Positions 18,099 to 27,408 of a DNA stretch of 64,000 nt are shown one piece after another. The stretch comes from Idiomarina piscisalsi (GTDB lineage Bacteria; Pseudomonadota; Gammaproteobacteria; Enterobacterales; Alteromonadaceae). Positions within the stretch are counted from its first letter, which is position 1. Each line of letters opens with the position of its first letter. Under the pieces are notes generated by a model. That model made no database searches, was not told the DNA's origin, and saw only the letters and a list, made by a program, of their open reading frames with translations. A program made the translations under genes and the position numbers. Location: contig NZ_CP022133.1 in NCBI RefSeq assembly GCF_002211765.1, positions 248,001 to 312,000 on the forward strand, written 5' to 3'.

Positions 18099-19871
18099 TT
18101 GCGCTTAACACGACGGCTGATAAAACATTTTATGCTGATGATACTTGTCATCGGCATGGTCGTTGCGTTTTCAGCGAACGCACAGTTACTGACCAAGACA
18201 GGGTCGTCTTTAGGCATCGAATACACAAACAGTGAGAAAAAGCTGTCACTGGAAGAGGTAAAACGGCTTAATGACGAGCAATGGTCTGCCTTAGAATCAG
18301 ACAGAGCCTCCTTTGGTTACACAACTGACGAATATTGGTTTCGATTTCAGTTACAAGGTTCAAATACCGACAGAGTGCTGCACATTGCTTATCCGCTGCT
18401 CGATGAGTTGAGTATTTACATACAAACGGATGCGGGTATAAAAACGTATGAACTCGGCGATACGAAGCCGTTTCATGAGCGCCCAATTCCGACGTCTGAA
18501 TTTGCGGTACCACTGCCTGGAGGCACCAGTGGCATGGTATACATTAGCGCGACCAGCCAAAGCTCTATGCGGTTGCCAATAGCGGTGCGATCGAACATCG
18601 GCTTCTTTGAAACTCAAATGAATCGCCGTATTGCTGAAGGTATCTACTTCGGTGTTTTGCTGTGTATGGCGGTGTATAACCTGTTCGGGTTTGTCGCGTC
18701 GCGAGAACCGGAGTTTGGTCTGTACTCCTTATATACCGTGTTTTTCGCCGGTCTGATGCTCTCTTTGGAAGGTCTGGGTTTTCACTACCTCTGGCCCGAG
18801 TCCATTTATCTTCAGGATAAGGGCATCCCCATATTTGGTAGCCTGACATTTTTAACCGCCGCTTTATTTGCCTATCAGTTATTAGAGCTGAAGCGATATC
18901 GAAATACACTGGGGCGTGGTTTAATGGTTATGGCATTTTTGTCCGCAGCCAGCTTAGTGGTCGGTATATTTGCCAGTTATCGAATCAGCATTCATGTGCT
19001 ACTGATACTGGCCGCCCCGGGGTGCTTTTTCTTGTTGTTGGTGGGTGCTTACTTATGGCGTAAAGGTTTCCTGTACGCTCGAATTTTTACATTGGCGTGG
19101 TGCAGCTTATTGCTGTCTGTGGTTGCAAACTCGCTCGGTTATTTGGGTGTCATAGACAGTATGTTCATTCAACGCCATGCCATCATGCTCGGTTCAGGGA
19201 TAGAAATACTGCTACTTTCTTGGGTATTGGCAGTGCGCTACAACGAGCAGCGCAAAGAACGCCTGGCGGCGCAGCAAAAGTACAATCAAGAGCTTGAAGA
19301 AAATGTTGAAGAACGCACCTTTGAGCTGCAAATTGCGTTGCGTGAATTGCAGGACGTTAACAGTGAGCTTGAACAGAAAAACATGGAAGATCCGCTCACG
19401 GGGCTTTATAACCGTCGCTATTTCCAGCAACACCTTGAACGCGAGTTACGCAGAACGTTGCGCAGAGAGTTACCATTGGCGTTACTGATGATTGACGTCG
19501 ACCGTTTCAAACCCATTAACGATACCCACGGACACATGGTGGGTGACCAAATTTTAAAACAGTTAGCTAACTTAATGAGGCAGCACGCTAAGCGAGCCGC
19601 TGATGTCGTTTGTCGATATGGTGGCGAAGAGTTTGCTATTATTCTGCCGGAAACAGACCTTGATGATGCGCGGATCTTTGCTGAGCAATTGCTAAGTATG
19701 GTTAGGGAGCAGCGCTTTGAAACTGATGTCGGAGAACAGCGTATCACCATCAGTGCCGGTGTTATTTCAACTAGCAATCGTATTTTTGATAACGTGGATG
19801 AGCTTTTCAAAGCCGCAGATGAGGCCTTGTATACCGCTAAGAATCAAGGTCGTGATCAGGTCGCTGAGTAG
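18099..19871 (+). CDS. Membrane diguanylate cyclase with 7TMR-DISM sensor
   Basis: 590 residues. An N-terminal hydrophobic signal or anchor is followed by an extracytoplasmic DISMED2-type beta domain (about 35-165), seven membrane helices (about 175-390), a coiled-coil linker (NQELEENVEERTFELQIALRELQ) and a GGDEF domain from about 420. The active-site GGEEF is at 508-512, and an inhibitory-site RxxD (R499-A-A-D502) lies five residues before it. It should therefore make c-di-GMP under product control. The TTG start at 18099 is likely, with ATG codons shortly downstream as alternatives. It lies between tatD and hemB with short spacers. Confidence 0.93.
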   Translation: MRLTRRLIKHFMLMILVIGMVVAFSANAQLLTKTGSSLGIEYTNSEKKLSLEEVKRLNDEQWSALESDRASFGYTTDEYWFRFQLQGSNTDRVLHIAYPLLDELSIYIQTDAGIKTYELGDTKPFHERPIPTSEFAVPLPGGTSGMVYISATSQSSMRLPIAVRSNIGFFETQMNRRIAEGIYFGVLLCMAVYNLFGFVASREPEFGLYSLYTVFFAGLMLSLEGLGFHYLWPESIYLQDKGIPIFGSLTFLTAALFAYQLLELKRYRNTLGRGLMVMAFLSAASLVVGIFASYRISIHVLLILAAPGCFFLLLVGAYLWRKGFLYARIFTLAWCSLLLSVVANSLGYLGVIDSMFIQRHAIMLGSGIEILLLSWVLAVRYNEQRKERLAAQQKYNQELEENVEERTFELQIALRELQDVNSELEQKNMEDPLTGLYNRRYFQQHLERELRRTLRRELPLALLMIDVDRFKPINDTHGHMVGDQILKQLANLMRQHAKRAADVVCRYGGEEFAIILPETDLDDARIFAEQLLSMVREQRFETDVGEQRITISAGVISTSNRIFDNVDELFKAADEALYTAKNQGRDQVAE

Positions 19872-19888
19872 TAAAGCAGGAGTAATAA

Positions 19889-20893
<1,005 letters not shown>

Positions 20894-20896
20894 CCG

Positions 20897-21823
20897 TTAA
20901 GCCGTTACTTCATTGGCAAGCTGTGCGAGTAATCCCTCGCGCAGTGCGCCATAAGTCACCTCAAACTCTTCTATATTAAGTGCTTCAGTAATACCGGCAA
21001 GAATCGCTAAGCCACCAGCCAAAACCGCTTTTCTGTCTTCTCTCAAGCCCGGGAAGTCGAGTGCGTCTACGGTTCCTTTTTGAGCGCATCGTTGAATTAA
21101 TTCATTGAGCCACTCACGTGTTAACGTAGGCTGACTTTCGGCGTGCGCTATTTCACTAACCGCTCTGAATGTGCCCGACGCACCCAGTACACGTTGCCAG
21201 TTGTGCTGGCGGTAGTCGTTGAGAAAAGGCTCAATAAGGGTCGTAGCTTCACGTTTTGCCTGTGCGAAAGCCGGTTCACTCATCACGCCGCCTTTAAAAT
21301 AACGATTCTGGAAAACCACACAACCCATGTCTAAACTTTGCAGGTATTTCGGGATCAACCCATGCCCAGCGATAACTTCTGTACTGGCCCCCCCAATATC
21401 AATGACCAGTACATCGTTGGCACATTGAGACACACTGCAAACGCCCGAGTAAATTAGTTCAGCTTCCTGCTCACCGGTAATCACCTGAATAGGGTGCCCT
21501 AAAGCGCTTTCAAATTGCTCTAATAGTGGGATTTGATTACTGGCTTTGCGCAGTGCCGCTGTCGCGACAACGGTCACGGCATCGGGCTGGAATTGTTCGA
21601 GCTCTGCGGCAAAACCTGACAGGCATTGACATGCTCGTTTCGCTGCATCGTCATCAATGGTATTTGCTGCGTTAAGCCCGTCGGCCAGTCTGACTTTCTG
21701 TTTGTGCCGTGTAAGCACTCGTGGCTTTGGGAAAAAACCGGTCATTGAAACCTCTGCCATCAACAAATGGAAGCTATTTGAGCCCATGTCGATGGCAGCC
21801 AGTTTTTTCTTTTTCAGCGCCAT
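20897..21823 (-). CDS. Ppx/GppA family phosphatase, short form
   Basis: 308 residues from the ATG at 21823, seven bases after the rhlB stop; a start further upstream would run back into rhlB. The sugar-kinase/Hsp70-like phosphate loops AAIDMGSNSFHLLMAEV and VLVIDIGGASTEVI mark it as an exopolyphosphatase/guanosine pentaphosphatase family member. It has only the two-lobed catalytic core; the C-terminal HD-like domain of E. coli GppA/Ppx (about 500 residues) is absent. Its place next to rhlB and opposite trxA-rho matches E. coli gppA. Whether it prefers pppGpp or polyphosphate cannot be told. Confidence 0.93.
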   Translation of the reverse strand: MALKKKKLAAIDMGSNSFHLLMAEVSMTGFFPKPRVLTRHKQKVRLADGLNAANTIDDDAAKRACQCLSGFAAELEQFQPDAVTVVATAALRKASNQIPLLEQFESALGHPIQVITGEQEAELIYSGVCSVSQCANDVLVIDIGGASTEVIAGHGLIPKYLQSLDMGCVVFQNRYFKGGVMSEPAFAQAKREATTLIEPFLNDYRQHNWQRVLGASGTFRAVSEIAHAESQPTLTREWLNELIQRCAQKGTVDALDFPGLREDRKAVLAGGLAILAGITEALNIEEFEVTYGALREGLLAQLANEVTA

Positions 21824-21830
21824 TGGCGAA

Positions 21831-23102
21831 TTACGACCTCGGTGGTCCTGAACGACGGCCACGGGGCTTGCCTTTATTGCCGCCGGAGTTGTGGCGGCGT
21901 CGGCGTTGCGGTGGACGAGGTCGTCTCAAGTCACTCAACATAGCGTCGGCATCGTACTTAGTGACCGGAATGCTGTGACCAATGTATTCCTCAATAGCCG
22001 GAAGGTTATAAACATACTCCTCACACGCCAGGCTAATAGCTGCGCCGCTTGCGCCAGCACGGCCTGTGCGTCCTATGCGGTGCACGTAATCTTCACAGTC
22101 GTCCGGTAAATCGAAGTTATAGACATGCGTCACTTCCGGAATATGCAGTCCGCGTGCAGCGACATCGGTTGCAACCAAAAAGTCGATGCGGGCTTCTGAG
22201 AAGTCATCGAGAATTTTGAGTCGTTTCTTTTGGGGGACGTCACCTGTGAGTAAGCCTGCCCGGTGGCCGTTTGCCACTAACCAGCCGTGAACTTTCTCAC
22301 AGCCATGCTTGGTATTAGCGAAAACAATCGCTTTTTCTGGCCAGTCTTCCTCAATAAGCGTCAACAGAAGCGGGAATTTGTCCGGCTTAGACGGGTAAAA
22401 TAATTCTTCGGTAACCCGCACTGCTGTTTTCTGTGCCGGCTCAACTTCCAGTTTGGTTGGCGCGTTCATGTGCTCGTAGGCCAACTCTTGAACGCGATAA
22501 GACAGAGTCGCCGAAAATAAAAGATTGAGGCGTTTCGCAGGCTCGGGCATTTTCTGAAGTAAATAGCGAATATCGTCAATAAAGCCTAAGTCAAACATGC
22601 GATCGGCTTCGTCCAGCACCACCACCTCAATGTCATTCAATGAGAATAAGCCTTGCTTATAAAAGTCGATGAGGCGACCGGTAGTACCAACGAGAATGTC
22701 CGGACTATTGCTCAGTTGTTCCTTTTGAGCGTCGTAGCCTTCGCCACCGTATATGACACCCATGTTCAAACCACAGCTTTCAAGCAATGGTTCTGCGTCG
22801 TGGGCAATCTGAATGGCCAGTTCTCGCGTAGGAGCCATAATGAGTGCACGAGGGCCTGAATCGGTTTTTTCGGACGACGCGTTCTGCATTAAGCGGTTGA
22901 AAGTCGCCAGAAGAAATGACAAGGTTTTCCCTGTTCCGGTTTGAGCCTGACCAGCAACGTCGCGCTCAGATAACGCAACAGGCAGACTTAACGCCTGGAT
23001 TGGAGTACAATATTCGAATCCGGCATTGGATAGCGCTTGCTGTAATTTGGGATGAAGCGCCAAATCAGCGAAACGAGTTTCTGAAAGATGTGTTTTATTC
23101 AT
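21831..23102 (-). CDS. rhlB: ATP-dependent RNA helicase RhlB
   Basis: DEAD-box helicase (423 residues; 421 in E. coli) that unwinds RNA for RNase E in the degradosome. Motifs in order: Q motif [11 protein letters not shown], Walker [39 protein letters not shown]. The C-terminal tail is basic and low-complexity ([13 protein letters not shown]...), like the RNA-binding tail of RhlB. Divergent from trxA and followed by the Ppx/GppA gene, it keeps the E. coli neighbourhood. Confidence 0.97.
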   Translation of the reverse strand: MNKTHLSETRFADLALHPKLQQALSNAGFEYCTPIQALSLPVALSERDVAGQAQTGTGKTLSFLLATFNRLMQNASSEKTDSGPRALIMAPTRELAIQIAHDAEPLLESCGLNMGVIYGGEGYDAQKEQLSNSPDILVGTTGRLIDFYKQGLFSLNDIEVVVLDEADRMFDLGFIDDIRYLLQKMPEPAKRLNLLFSATLSYRVQELAYEHMNAPTKLEVEPAQKTAVRVTEELFYPSKPDKFPLLLTLIEEDWPEKAIVFANTKHGCEKVHGWLVANGHRAGLLTGDVPQKKRLKILDDFSEARIDFLVATDVAARGLHIPEVTHVYNFDLPDDCEDYVHRIGRTGRAGASGAAISLACEEYVYNLPAIEEYIGHSIPVTKYDADAMLSDLRRPRPPQRRRRHNSGGNKGKPRGRRSGPPRS

Positions 23103-23193
23103 AAGTTATAAGCATATCAGTTTGCGCTTGTATTCAAAAACAGAAATAATACTATTCTATATTTCCACGCGAAAGAATTTAGCGGAGAGTACC

Positions 23194-23520
23194 ATGAGTG
23201 ACGCAATTGTTCAGCTAAGCGATGACAGTTTTGATGAAGATGTCATCAAATCCGATAAACCTGTACTGGTCGACTTCTGGGCCGAGTGGTGTGGGCCGTG
23301 TAAAATGGTCGCGCCAATTCTGGACGACATTGCCGAAGAGTACAAAGGTAAGTTGGTTATTGGGAAGCTGAACGTGGACCATAACGAGCAAACCCCACCG
23401 AAATTTAATATTCGTGGCATTCCTACATTGCTGCTGTTTAAAGACGGCGATGTCATTGCAACGAAAGTGGGTGCATTGTCTCGTGCTCAGCTGGTCGAAT
23501 TTTTAGAACAGCACATTTAA
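23194..23520 (+). CDS. trxA: Thioredoxin 1
   Basis: 108 residues. The redox motif WCGPC has C33 and C36, and the conserved cis-proline lies in [10 protein letters not shown]. The start is ATG at 23194 with GGAGAG upstream; an earlier in-frame TTG would add an unlikely leader. It reduces protein disulfides and supplies electrons to ribonucleotide reductase and methionine sulfoxide reductases. It is divergent from rhlB and followed by a clear terminator and then the rho leader. Confidence 0.98.
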   Translation: MSDAIVQLSDDSFDEDVIKSDKPVLVDFWAEWCGPCKMVAPILDDIAEEYKGKLVIGKLNVDHNEQTPPKFNIRGIPTLLLFKDGDVIATKVGALSRAQLVEFLEQHI

Positions 23521-23530
23521 TCGGTATCAA

Positions 23531-23557
23531 AAAGCGGCGCATTATGCGCCGTTTTTG
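23531..23557 (+). terminator. Rho-independent terminator after trxA
   Basis: Eleven bases after the trxA stop, a GC-rich stem CGGCGC/GCGCCG with an ATTAT loop is preceded by an A-run and followed by TTTTTG. This is the classical intrinsic terminator pattern and separates trxA from the rho leader. Confidence 0.85.
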
Positions 23558-23559
23558 TT

Positions 23560-23769
23560 AGCAAAACTGGACGAATTCTAATTTTGGTGATACCTTCTGT
23601 TTATTAACTATTCAAGCAGGCTTGCCAACTCCACCGGCGCGCCTTGTTAAGTAAGAGAAACTTCTGTTTCTGACTTCGCAACTCGCGAAATCCGAACGTT
23701 CCATTTGTTTTAATATTCTAGAGTCAATAAAAAGGCTTTGTGTTCAATCGATAACTCGAAAACCCTCCT
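23560..23769 (+). promoter_or_regulatory. Long 5' leader of rho
   Basis: About 210 bases without a gene lie between the trxA terminator and rho. They contain small hairpins (for example AGAAAC/GTTTCT near 23652-23668 and TTCGC/GCGAA near 23675-23690). In E. coli rho is autoregulated by Rho-dependent attenuation in its leader; a similar role here is inferred. The bases just before the rho ATG read CCCTCCT, so no Shine-Dalgarno is visible. Confidence 0.45.
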
Positions 23770-25038
23770 ATGAATCTAACTGAACTTAAAGATAAACCCG
23801 TAAACGAGCTTGTTGAGCTCGCGGACTCAATGGGCCTTGAGAATATGGCCCGTCTGCGTAAGCAGGACATCATTTTTGCTATTTTAAAAGCCCACGCGAA
23901 AAGCGGTGAAGACATATACGGCGGCGGTGTGTTGGAAATATTGCAGGACGGCTTCGGCTTCTTGCGATCGGCCGATTCGTCATATTTGGCCGGTCCGGAT
24001 GACATTTATGTATCGCCTAGCCAAATTCGTCGCTTTAACTTGCGCACAGGTGATACGATTGGCGGTAAAATTCGACCGCCGAAAGACAGCGAACGTTATT
24101 TTGCCCTCCTGAAAATTCGCGAAGTCAACTTTGACAAACCTGAAAACTCCCGTAATAAAATTCTCTTTGAAAACCTGACACCATTGCACGCAGATGAACG
24201 TTTTCGTTTAGAGCGCGGTAATGGCAGTACGGAAGATATTACGGCGCGCGTTCTCGACTTGTCGGCCCCGATTGGTAAAGGCCAGCGTGGTCTTATTGTG
24301 GCGCCACCGAAAGCGGGTAAGACGCTATTACTGCAAAACGTTGCAACGTCTATTGCGGCGAATCATCCGGAAGCAGAGCTTATTGTACTGCTTATCGATG
24401 AGCGTCCGGAAGAAGTAACGGAAATGCACCGTTTGGTACAGGGTGAAGTGGTTGCTTCAACCTTCGATGAGCCAGCCAGTCGCCACGTACAGGTCGCGGA
24501 AATGGTTATCGAGAAAGCGAAGCGTTTGGTTGAGCACAAAAAAGATGTTGTCATCTTATTGGATTCAATTACTCGTTTGGCGCGCGCTTATAACACCGTT
24601 ATTCCAAGCTCAGGTAAAGTCCTGACAGGTGGTGTGGACGCTAACGCGCTGCATAAACCAAAACGTTTCTTTGGTGCCGCACGTAACGTTGAAGAAGGCG
24701 GCAGCTTAACCATTATTGCGACAGCGCTTATCGACACCGGCTCAAAGATGGATGAAGTTATCTACGAAGAGTTTAAAGGTACCGGTAACATGGAATTGCA
24801 CTTGAACCGTAAGTTGGCAGAGAAGCGAGTTTTCCCTGCAATCGACTTTAACCGTTCAGGTACACGTCGTGAAGAATTGCTGACGTCTCAGGACGAGCTT
24901 CAGAAAATGTGGATCCTGCGGAAGATTATGAACCCAATGGGCGAAGTTGAAGCCATGGAGTTTTTGATTGACCGTTTGCAAATGACTAAGACCAACGACG
25001 AATTCTTCGAATCGATGAAGCGTCAACGCAACAGCTAA
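23770..25038 (+). CDS. rho: Transcription termination factor Rho
   Basis: 422 residues (419 in E. coli). The N-terminal helix bundle and RNA-binding OB fold ([26 protein letters not shown]) precede a RecA-like ATPase with Walker [11 protein letters not shown] and Walker [11 protein letters not shown]. The Q-loop and R-loop regions ([24 protein letters not shown], at 20-residue scale) are intact. Rho is a hexameric RNA translocase that ends transcription of untranslated RNA. It starts with ATG but lacks a recognisable ribosome binding site. ubiD follows after seven bases. Confidence 0.98.
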   Translation: MNLTELKDKPVNELVELADSMGLENMARLRKQDIIFAILKAHAKSGEDIYGGGVLEILQDGFGFLRSADSSYLAGPDDIYVSPSQIRRFNLRTGDTIGGKIRPPKDSERYFALLKIREVNFDKPENSRNKILFENLTPLHADERFRLERGNGSTEDITARVLDLSAPIGKGQRGLIVAPPKAGKTLLLQNVATSIAANHPEAELIVLLIDERPEEVTEMHRLVQGEVVASTFDEPASRHVQVAEMVIEKAKRLVEHKKDVVILLDSITRLARAYNTVIPSSGKVLTGGVDANALHKPKRFFGAARNVEEGGSLTIIATALIDTGSKMDEVIYEEFKGTGNMELHLNRKLAEKRVFPAIDFNRSGTRREELLTSQDELQKMWILRKIMNPMGEVEAMEFLIDRLQMTKTNDEFFESMKRQRNS

Positions 25039-25045
25039 GCGGCGT

Positions 25046-26518
25046 ATGAAATATCAAGATCTGCGAGACTTCATCGCGCTCCTCGAGGAGCGCGGTGAAC
25101 TCAAACGCATCCAGCAAGAAATCGATCCCTACCTTGAAATGACCGAAATATCTGACCGTACGTTAAAAGCAGAGGGCCCGGCCTTATTGTTTGAAAACGT
25201 GAAAGGTCATGATATGCCGGTGTTAGCGAATCTCTTTGGTACGCCAGAGCGGGTAGCTTTGGGTATGGGGCAAGAGTCGGTCACGGCACTACGCGACGTG
25301 GGCAAACTGCTTGCGTTTTTAAAGGAGCCTGAGCCGCCGAAAGGTTTCCGTGATGCGTTGAATTTGTTGCCTACCTACAAGAAAGTGCTGAGTATGTCGC
25401 CGAAAAAACTGAAAAAGGCGCCGTGTCAGCAGGTCGTCATGAGCGGTGACGAGGTCGACTTAACTAAGTTACCTATTCAGCATTGTTGGCCGGGCGATGT
25501 AGCGCCGTTAGTCACCTGGGGGCTTACGGTGACTCGGGGACCACATAAAGAGCGCCAGAACTTAGGTATTTATCGCCAGCAACTTTTGGGACCGAATAAG
25601 CTCATTATGCGTTGGTTGTCGCATCGCGGTGGTGCGCTGGACTTTCAGGAGTGGTGTCAGCAACATCCGGGTGAAAAGTTTCCGGTGTCCGTCGCATTAG
25701 GCGCTGACCCCGCTACGATTTTAGGTGCGGTGACGCCCGTACCAGATAGCCTTTCTGAATATGCCTTTGCTGGTTTACTGCGTGACAGCAAGACCGAAGT
25801 AACCCAATGTATTAGCAACGACTTACACGTACCGGCGCACGCAGAAATTATTCTGGAAGGTTACATTGAACCGGGTGAAACAGCGCCCGAAGGGCCGTAC
25901 GGTGACCATACCGGCTACTATAACGAAGTGGATGAGTTTCCGGTGTTTACCGTGACGCATGTGACTCATCGTAAGGACCCAATTTACCACAGTACTTATA
26001 CCGGTCGTCCGCCAGACGAGCCAGCGGTGCTGGGTGTGGCTTTGAACGAAGTCTTTATTCCGTTATTGCAAAAACAGTTTCCGGAAATTGTCGATTTTTA
26101 TTTGCCGCCGGAAGGCTGTTCGTATCGTTTGGCCGTAGTCACTATGAAGAAGCAATATTCCGGACACGCTAAGCGGGTGATGATGGGTGTCTGGTCTTTC
26201 TTGCGTCAGTTTATGTATACCAAGTTTGTCATTGTGTGTGATGACGATGTGAATGCACGTGACTGGAAAGATGTGATTTGGGCGATGACGACCCGAATGG
26301 ACCCGGCGCGCGACACCACATTGGTTGAGAATACACCAATTGATTACCTCGACTTCGCCTCTCCGGTGTCGGGCCTTGGCTCAAAAATGGGCATGGATGC
26401 AACCAATAAGTGGCCGGGCGAAACCGACCGTGAGTGGGGCGAGCCTATTGTCATGAGTGAAGAAGTTAAACAGCGTGTCGACCAGTTGTGGGACGAACTG
26501 AACATTATGGAGTCGTGA
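25046..26518 (+). CDS. ubiD: 4-hydroxy-3-polyprenylbenzoate decarboxylase UbiD
   Basis: 490 residues (497 in E. coli). It decarboxylates the prenylated 4-hydroxybenzoate ring in ubiquinone synthesis using prenylated FMN supplied by UbiX. Family blocks [31 protein letters not shown] and [14 protein letters not shown] include the conserved Arg/Glu residues of the prFMN site. It lies seven bases after rho and directly before fre, a rho-ubiD-fre order. No ubiX is in the window. Confidence 0.97.
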   Translation: MKYQDLRDFIALLEERGELKRIQQEIDPYLEMTEISDRTLKAEGPALLFENVKGHDMPVLANLFGTPERVALGMGQESVTALRDVGKLLAFLKEPEPPKGFRDALNLLPTYKKVLSMSPKKLKKAPCQQVVMSGDEVDLTKLPIQHCWPGDVAPLVTWGLTVTRGPHKERQNLGIYRQQLLGPNKLIMRWLSHRGGALDFQEWCQQHPGEKFPVSVALGADPATILGAVTPVPDSLSEYAFAGLLRDSKTEVTQCISNDLHVPAHAEIILEGYIEPGETAPEGPYGDHTGYYNEVDEFPVFTVTHVTHRKDPIYHSTYTGRPPDEPAVLGVALNEVFIPLLQKQFPEIVDFYLPPEGCSYRLAVVTMKKQYSGHAKRVMMGVWSFLRQFMYTKFVIVCDDDVNARDWKDVIWAMTTRMDPARDTTLVENTPIDYLDFASPVSGLGSKMGMDATNKWPGETDREWGEPIVMSEEVKQRVDQLWDELNIMES

Positions 26519-27220
26519 ATGAGTCAACAAATGACCTGTAAAGCCGAAATTTCGCGCCAATTAGCGGACGCTGTATGGGAAGTGCGTTTGCAGTTGCCGC
26601 AGCCGGTTGAGTTTAAAGCAGGCCAATACATGATGGCGGTTATGGGCGAGAGAGATAAGCGACCTTTTAGTATTGCGTCATGCCCATCGAAGGGAAGTGA
26701 GTGGTTACTCCATGTAGGAGCAACGCCAGACAACACCTATGCGATGGAAGTGCTGGATAAAATACGCGCAGACGGTGAACTGGAAGTTGACGGCCCTGAC
26801 GGTATTGCGTTTTATCGACAAGACAGCGATAAGCCTGCTGTCATTATTGCAGGCGGGACTGGTTTCTCTTATGCCTATTCCATTCTACAACAGCATTTAC
26901 GAGCAACGCCGGAGCGCCCATTAACGTTATATTGGGGCGCAAAGAGCCTGGCCGATTTGTACCTGCATGACGAGCTTGAGCAATTAGCAAAACAATATGA
27001 ACACTTTGACTATCACCCGGTGGTTGAAGACGCCGCTGGCGACTGGCCGTATTCTATTGGATTAGTCCACCAGGCGGTAATGGCGCGTCAACAGGACTTG
27101 CAAGACTGTGAAGTTTACATGGCCGGCCGTTTTGAAATGGTGCGCGTTATTAGAGACGACTTTGTCGCTCAAGGCGTACCGTTAGAAAACCTTTACGGTG
27201 ACGCTCTGTCGTTTATTTAA
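26519..27220 (+). CDS. fre: NAD(P)H-flavin reductase
   Basis: 233 residues, equal to E. coli Fre, of the ferredoxin-reductase superfamily. The flavin-binding motif RPFSIASCP and the nucleotide-binding GGTGFSYAYSIL are clear, and the C-terminal YGDALSFI matches family ends. It reduces free flavins with NAD(P)H, delivering reduced flavin to other enzymes and to iron reduction. The ATG follows the ubiD stop with no gap, so the two are probably co-translated. Confidence 0.95.
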   Translation: MSQQMTCKAEISRQLADAVWEVRLQLPQPVEFKAGQYMMAVMGERDKRPFSIASCPSKGSEWLLHVGATPDNTYAMEVLDKIRADGELEVDGPDGIAFYRQDSDKPAVIIAGGTGFSYAYSILQQHLRATPERPLTLYWGAKSLADLYLHDELEQLAKQYEHFDYHPVVEDAAGDWPYSIGLVHQAVMARQQDLQDCEVYMAGRFEMVRVIRDDFVAQGVPLENLYGDALSFI

Positions 27221-27265
27221 AGACAATTTGTTAATGCAATAAGCTGCGTTATACTGACGCCGCTT

Positions 27266-27347
27266 TACCAAGGGGTGCCGGCAACGGCTGAGATGCGAAA
27301 GCGAACCCTTAAAACCTGATCCGGTTAATACTGGCGTAGGGATGGTA
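27266..27347 (+). promoter_or_regulatory. TPP riboswitch (THI-box aptamer)
   Basis: All conserved blocks of the thiamine pyrophosphate aptamer are present in order: GGGGTGC, GGCTGAGA, ACCCTT, ACCTGATCCGGTTAATACTG and GCGTAGGGA. The closing helix P1 is TACCA (27266-27270) with TGGTA (27343-27347). It precedes a TonB receptor, a PnuT-type permease and a kinase-like gene, which makes this a thiamine salvage locus repressed when TPP is plentiful. Confidence 0.95.
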
Positions 27348-27370
27348 GAAAACCCGTCTAATACAGCCTT

Positions 27371-27408
27371 ACCGGATCGTTTCTGACTTCGTTTTGAGGA
27401 AATGATCC
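27371..27408 (+). promoter_or_regulatory. Riboswitch expression platform (ribosome-site sequestering hairpin)
   Basis: GGATCGTTTC (27374-27383) can pair with GAAATGATCC (27399-27408), with one G-U pair. This would bury part of the GAGGA ribosome site (27396-27400) and the bases up to the ATG at 27409. The alternative partner of its left arm is inside the aptamer: ACCGGATC (27371-27378) is the exact complement of GATCCGGT (27318-27325). The two pairings exclude each other, as expected for a translational OFF switch. The pairings are seen in the sequence; the mechanism is inferred. Confidence 0.7.

Noticed and set aside
21824-21862. Longer start for the Ppx/GppA gene inside rhlB
   Set aside because: The extra 13 residues are the arginine- and glycine-rich rhlB tail read in another frame; the ATG at 21823 gives a family-like N-terminus.
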